Positions 58,717 through 64,000 of a DNA stretch of 64,000 bases are shown one piece after another. The translations under genes were made by a program, and so were the position numbers. The stretch is from Xanthobacteraceae bacterium (GTDB taxonomy: Bacteria > Pseudomonadota > Alphaproteobacteria > Rhizobiales > Xanthobacteraceae). The stretch spans positions 40,342 to 104,341 of the forward strand of contig JAIESR010000077.1 of the NCBI GenBank assembly GCA_019745775.1, read 5' to 3'. The first letter of the stretch is position 1, and each line of letters opens with the position of its first letter. The notes beneath the pieces were generated by a model, which saw only the letters and a list, made by a program, of their open reading frames with translations, had not been told where the DNA came from and did not search any database.

Positions 58717-59451
58717 ATGACGCCCGACGTTTCCGTCCTGGCCGCGCTGTTTGCGGGGTTGATCAGCTTCCTATCGCCCTGCGTGCTGCCGCTGGTGCCG
58801 CCGTATCTGGTCTATCTCGCCGGCGCCTCCATGGAGCGGCTCGCCGGCGCGGAGCCGCCGGCGTTGGTCAAGCGTGACGTGCTCGTTGCCGCCGCGCTGT
58901 TCGTGGCCGGGTTCTCGACCGTGTTCGTGGCGCTCGGCGCCGGCGCCAGCGCGGTCGGCGGGTTGCTGCGGCTCTATTCCTACGAGCTCTCGATCGTCGC
59001 CGGCATTGCCATCATCATCATGGGACTGCATTTCCTAGGCCTCACCCCCATCGCATTGCTCCATCGACAAGCGCGCATGGAAATGCCGAAGCCGGTGGGA
59101 CTGTGGGGCGCCTATGTGATGGGGCTTGCCTTCGCGTTCGGCTGGACGCCGTGCATCGGCCCGATCCTGGCAACCATCCTCGCGGTCGCTGCGTCGGAGG
59201 CGACGGTGGCGAAAGGGGCGGGGCTGCTCGCGGTCTATTCGTTGGGGCTCGGCGTGCCGTTCATGATCGCCGCGCTCGCGGTCGAGCCGTTCGCGGCGTT
59301 CCTCACCCGCTTTCGCAGCAAGCTCGTCTACATGGAAAAGGTGATGGGCGGATTGCTGGTGCTGACTGGCCTCGCGTTCCTGTTCGGCTTGTTCACGCAG
59401 CTCAACAGCTGGCTGATCGAAACCTTCCCGGCGCTGCAGTCGATCGGGTGA
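58717..59451 (+). CDS. ccdA: cytochrome c biogenesis protein CcdA
   Basis: 244 residues, six spans. The two redox cysteines are in SFLSPCVLPLVPPYLVYLAG (Cys about 23) and FAFGWTPCIGPIL (about 149). CcdA passes electrons from cytosolic thioredoxin to the periplasm for cytochrome c maturation. Start ATG 58717. Divergent from the monooxygenase. Confidence 0.95.
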   Translation: MTPDVSVLAALFAGLISFLSPCVLPLVPPYLVYLAGASMERLAGAEPPALVKRDVLVAAALFVAGFSTVFVALGAGASAVGGLLRLYSYELSIVAGIAIIIMGLHFLGLTPIALLHRQARMEMPKPVGLWGAYVMGLAFAFGWTPCIGPILATILAVAASEATVAKGAGLLAVYSLGLGVPFMIAALAVEPFAAFLTRFRSKLVYMEKVMGGLLVLTGLAFLFGLFTQLNSWLIETFPALQSIG

Positions 59452-59499
59452 ATCGATGATCGCCGTCATCAAGAACGAGTTGCAGAAAATGCGCGCGCA

Positions 59500-59531
59500 A
59501 ACCGCGCCGCCGTGAGAATAGCGGCGCGGTT
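59500..59531. terminator. stem-loop between convergent genes
   Basis: AACCGCGCCGC / GCGGCGCGGTT, perfect 11-base arms with a 10-base loop, between ccdA and the binding-protein gene. It has no T run but suits bidirectional termination. Confidence 0.5.
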
Positions 59532-59542
59532 GCAGCCGTTTT

Positions 59543-60706
59543 CTATTCGGCTTCGAAGTAGGTGATGCGGCCGTCCGGACCCTTGCGCCACTCGTAGAGC
59601 ACGTAGCGGTCCTTCTTCACGCCGTTGACCACATAGCCGTCGTTGGTGATATCGCCCTTGCTGTCGAACTTGAGATCACCCAGCACGGTGTTGAACACCA
59701 TGCCCGAACGCATCACCTTTGCGACTTCCTTCGGATCGAGCGATTTGGCGCGTTCGGCCGCCTGCTTGATGATTTGCACCGCGGCATAGCTGTAGAGCGT
59801 GTAGGCCTGCGGCTCGAACATCCGCTGCGAGCGGAACAGCTCGATGATCTTCTTGTTGTTAGGATTGGTGCGTGGGTCGGGCGAGAACGTCATCAGCGTG
59901 CCCTCGGAGCCGGGGCCGGCGATCGCCGCGAACTCGTCGTCGGTGATGCCGTCGCCGCCCATCAGCGGCGCCTTGACGCCCTGCGCGCGCATCTGGCGCA
60001 CAATCAGGCCGCCGGCGTCGTGCAGGCCGCCCCAAAACACCAGGTCGGCGCGCGCCTGGCGGATCTTCGATATCAACGCGGTGAAGTCGCGGTCGTCCTT
60101 GTTGACGCCTTCATAGAGCACGTCTTTCAGCCCGGCTTTCGCCATGGCGCGGCGGGTCTCGTCGGCGAGACCCTGGCCGTAGGTGGTCTTGTCGTGGACG
60201 ATGGCGACGCGCTTGCCCTTGAAGCGCTGCGCGATGATCGCGCCGGCGAGGCCACCCTGCTGGTCGTCGCGGCCGCAGACACGGAAGATGTTCCACATAT
60301 TGCGCTCGGTGACCTTCGGATTGGTGGCGGCCGGCGTGATCACCAGCATGCCGTTCTCCTGGTACACCTCGGAGGCCGGCATGGTGACGCCGGAATTGAA
60401 GTGGCCGACCACGAACTTCACGCCGTCGGCGACGAACTTGTTGGCGACCGATACCCCTTCGCGCGGATCGGCGCGGTCGTCTCCGATGAACAGCTCGATC
60501 TTCTGCCCGAGGATGCCGCCCTGGGCGTTGATATCGGAAACCGCCTGCTCGGTGCCTTGCCGAAGCTGCGCGCCGAAGGCGGCGACACCGCCGGTCATCG
60601 GGCCGCCGACGCCGAGGCGAACTTGCGCCGATGCGACATCGGTAACCAGAAGCCCCAGGCCCCATGCCAAGCCCCATGCCAGGCCCAGTGCCAAGAATTT
60701 CTTCAT
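59543..60706 (-). CDS. branched-chain amino-acid ABC transporter substrate-binding protein (LivJ/K-type)
   Basis: 387 residues: signal peptide with an internal repeat (LAWGLAWGLG) ending ASAQ-VRLG, then the type I periplasmic fold: GGPMTGGVAAFGAQLRQG, INAQGGILGQKIELFIGDDRADPREGV, VVGHFNSGVTMPASEVYQENG, ITPAATNP, TTYGQGLADETRRA. Start ATG 60706 with GAGGGAGACGG upstream. Next to the liv genes on the same strand; probably the receptor of that ABC transporter. Confidence 0.92.
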   Translation of the reverse strand: MKKFLALGLAWGLAWGLGLLVTDVASAQVRLGVGGPMTGGVAAFGAQLRQGTEQAVSDINAQGGILGQKIELFIGDDRADPREGVSVANKFVADGVKFVVGHFNSGVTMPASEVYQENGMLVITPAATNPKVTERNMWNIFRVCGRDDQQGGLAGAIIAQRFKGKRVAIVHDKTTYGQGLADETRRAMAKAGLKDVLYEGVNKDDRDFTALISKIRQARADLVFWGGLHDAGGLIVRQMRAQGVKAPLMGGDGITDDEFAAIAGPGSEGTLMTFSPDPRTNPNNKKIIELFRSQRMFEPQAYTLYSYAAVQIIKQAAERAKSLDPKEVAKVMRSGMVFNTVLGDLKFDSKGDITNDGYVVNGVKKDRYVLYEWRKGPDGRITYFEAE

Positions 60707-60824
60707 GTCCGTCTCCCTCTGAAATTCCCGTGAGATATCTCGCGGCGTTCTTTGTCCCAGCCGCTGAAGTGGCCACACGAGCGTCTACCTCGGATGACGA
60801 TTCAACCCGCAAAACCAGCGATTG

Positions 60825-61217
60825 TCATCCGGATTCGGAGGCCCCGGCGCGGCCAGACGCCGCCTTGCGCGGCTGCCACCGGTAGATACCCGCGCGCTCG
60901 TTGATCCAGCGATAGCAGGTGACCATCTGCGACACCCGCGTCAGCCGGAAACCCGCCAGGCCGAACAACAGACATACCGCGGTATCGGCCACATAATGGT
61001 GGAACGACAGCAACGTGCCGCCGAACAATGCAAAATGCAGGAAGCGCACGACCGCGCCGAGCAGCAGCACGAGCGGCAGCACATGCCACCACGGCCGCCA
61101 GGTCGCGGCGATGGCGCGTCCGGTCAGCGCCGCCGCGCCGCCGCCGATGATGACGGTGAGGAGTACGAACACCCAGAATGAATTGCCGTCATAGGCGAGG
61201 GCGATCAGCGCGCGCAT
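60825..61217 (-). CDS. DUF6867-family small membrane protein of the liv operon
   Basis: 130 residues, three spans (FWVFVLLTVIIGGGAAAL, HVLPLVLLLGAVVRFLHFALFG, VADTAVCLLFGLAGFRL) and a basic tail with MVTCYRWINERAGIYRW. Its placement directly after livF (no spacer) and before the receptor gene fits the DUF6867 proteins of rhizobial liv clusters. Role in transport unknown. Confidence 0.65.
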   Translation of the reverse strand: MRALIALAYDGNSFWVFVLLTVIIGGGAAALTGRAIAATWRPWWHVLPLVLLLGAVVRFLHFALFGGTLLSFHHYVADTAVCLLFGLAGFRLTRVSQMVTCYRWINERAGIYRWQPRKAASGRAGASESG

Positions 61218-61936
61218 TCAGTGTCTCCCGCCTTCGAGATAGGCGGCCTTGACCTCGGGCCGGTCGAGCAGTTCGGCGCCGGTGCCGGCGAGCGTGATCA
61301 GGCCGTTGACCATTACATAGCCGCGGTGCGCGAGCTTGAGCGCATGGAAGGCGTTCTGTTCGACCAGGAACACCGTGAGCTTCTCTTCGGCGTTGAGCTT
61401 CCGGATCGCGCTGAAGATCTGGCGCGCGACCAGGGGCGCAAGCCCGAGCGAAGGTTCGTCGAGCAGGAGCAGGCGGGGGCGCCCCATCAGCGCACGTCCG
61501 ATCGCAAGCATCTGCTGCTCGCCGCCCGAAAGCGTGCCGCCGCGTTGCGCGATGCGCTCCTTCAGACGGGGAAACAGCACGAAAACCCGTTCGAGATCGG
61601 ACTGGAAATGGACGGGGTCGCAGGTCGCGGCGCCCATCTGCAGGTTTTCCATCACGGTCATCCGCACGAAGATGCGGCGGCCTTCCGGTGATTGCGCAAT
61701 CCGCAGCCGCGCGATCTCATGCGTCGGCAGTTGCGTGATGTCCTCGCCGGCGAAGGTGATCGAGCCTTCGCGGGCGCGCGGGTTGCCGCAGATCGTCATC
61801 ATCAGGGTCGACTTGCCGGCGCCGTTGGCGCCGATCAGCGCGACGATCTCGCCGTCGCCGACCTCGACATCGACGCCCTTCAGCGCGGCGATGTTGCCGT
61901 AATAGGTGCGGACGCCGCGGACCGACAGCAGCGAGG

Positions 61937-61940
<4 letters not shown>
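61218..61940 (-). CDS. livF: branched-chain amino-acid ABC transporter ATP-binding protein LivF
   Basis: 240 residues. Walker A GANGAGKST (about 37-45), LivF-type SPEGRRIFVRMTVMENLQMGA, signature LSGGEQQMLAIGRALM, Walker B LLLLDEPSLGLAP. Overlaps livG by four bases (ATGA) and abuts the DUF6867 gene. Confidence 0.97.
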
Positions 61941-62847
<907 letters not shown>

Positions 62848-62851
<4 letters not shown>

Positions 62852-64000
62852 CCGCGGCCCTCCCGCACATGCTCGACGGACACCGCCTTGCGCTCCTTCA
62901 GGAACACCGACGGCTGCCGCGTCGCGACCAGGCCGCGCGGTTTCCAGATCATGATCAGGACCATGCCGAGGCCGAACAGCAGCAGGCGGTACTGGGTCGG
63001 ATCGAAATCGCGGCCGAATATCGCCTTGAGGAGGTCCAGCTCGCGCATCAGCTCGGTGCCGCCGATCATGATGATCGCGGCGAGGGCGACGCCGATCTGG
63101 CTGCCCATGCCACCGAGCACGACGATCGCGACGATGACCGCCGATTCCATGAAAGTGAAGCTCTCGGGCGAGATGAAGCCCTGCCGTGCCGCGAAGAACG
63201 AGCCGGCAAAGCCGCCGAACATGGCGCCGATCGCGAAGGCGGTGAGCTTGGTCGTGGTGGTGTTGATGCCGAGCGCGCGGCAGGCGATCTCGTCCTCGCG
63301 CAGCGCTTCCCAGGCGCGTCCGATCGGCAACCGCCGCAACCGCACGGTGATGAACGCTGTGATCAGCGCCAGCGCCAGGATCACGTAGTAGAGAAAGATC
63401 GTGCGGTGGATGGCGTTGAACTCAAGACCGAAGCGGGCAGCGAATCCGTCAGGACCGTCGATGAACGGAACGCCGAAGAAAGTCGGCCGTGGCACGCCGG
63501 AGATCCCGGCATAGCCGTTGGTGAGGTCGACCCAGTTGATCAGCACCAGGCGGATGATCTCGCCGAACGCGAGCGTCACGATCGCGAGATAGTCGCCGCG
63601 CAGCCGCAGCACCGGAAAGCCGAGCAGCATGCCCCAGAACGCCGCCAGCACGCCGGCGATCGGCAGCAGTACCCAGAACGCCCACGGGCCGAGCTGGTAG
63701 AAGTCGACGGCGAGGTAGGGATATTCCGATACGAACGCGACGAACGGCAGGCCGTTCTTGGCGAGCAGCGCGAAGGAGTAGGCGCCGACCGCATAGAAGG
63801 CGACATAGCCGAGGTCGAGCAGGCCGGCGAGCCCGACCACGATGTTGAGGCCCCAGCCGAGCATCACATAGATCAGGATCTGGATGCCGAAATTGTCGAC
63901 CCACTTGATCGAGCCCTGCGAGCCGAGCATCCAGAACATCATCAGCGGATAGACCAGGAGGAATCCAAGCGCGGCCATGCGTAGCGCGGTGCCGATCTGG
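62848..64000 (-). CDS. livM: branched-chain amino-acid ABC transporter permease LivM, N-terminus beyond window
   Basis: At least 383 codons. The frame is open to the right edge, and LivM of relatives is longer, so the ATG at 63978 is not taken as the start. Spans with [97 protein letters not shown] and [11 protein letters not shown] are typical of LivM. It forms the membrane channel with LivH, whose gene is expected just outside. Confidence 0.95.

Noticed and set aside
59456..59515. 19-codon ORF just after ccdA
   Set aside because: It overlaps the stem of the likely terminator and has no independent support.

Overview
The window is high-GC, densely packed bacterial chromosome. Gene content and order (recA-alaS, two isocitrate dehydrogenases, trmJ, a purC-purS-purQ-purL-bolA-grxD backbone, rpsD-murI, ATPase zeta subunit/DUF1476, several Bug/TctC-type binding proteins, an alphaproteobacterial GAAC-N7-GAAC LexA box) point to an alphaproteobacterium of the Hyphomicrobiales (Rhizobiales), in or near the Bradyrhizobium/Xanthobacteraceae lineages. 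This placement is an inference from family knowledge; no search was run. No rRNA, tRNA, CRISPR array, integrase or transposase was seen.

Layout. 1-10 kb is accessory: an OpgC-like fragment, a VOC dioxygenase, three tandem exported alpha/beta hydrolases plus a fourth cytoplasmic copy, a GlcG/HbpS-like protein, a luciferase-type monooxygenase divergent from a MarR regulator with dyad sites between them, and small regulators. 10-24 kb is mostly core: a candidate small RNA, a 28-residue membrane ORF divergent from recA, LexA box, recA, alaS, Uma2 and DUF3455 proteins, a Kef-type antiporter, a very acidic protein, dimeric and monomeric NADP-isocitrate dehydrogenases in tandem, and trmJ with a DUF559-like tail.

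24-43 kb is a purine backbone repeatedly interrupted: purC / two Bug proteins and an arylmalonate-decarboxylase-like protein / purS, two small ORFs, purQ / L,D-transpeptidase, amino-acid binding protein, L,D-transpeptidase / purL / two NCS2 permeases with an unusual GHKL-like C-terminal domain / bolA / MoxR ATPase (frameshifted), metallopeptidase-VWA protein and LCCL-domain protein / grxD. The MoxR-VWA-LCCL cassette and the permease-GHKL fusions are the best candidates for undescribed biology.

43-64 kb carries a large secreted alpha/beta hydrolase, two small membrane proteins, rpsD, murI, a Bug protein, purB, a DUF2259 protein, rpe, a DadA-like oxidase, a NodB deacetylase, a P1 peptidase, a flavin monooxygenase, ccdA and a branched-chain amino-acid ABC operon (binding protein, DUF6867-like protein, livF, livG, livM) that runs off the right edge. 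Three long-palindrome intergenic repeats lie at about 45.3, 47.0 and 50.1 kb.
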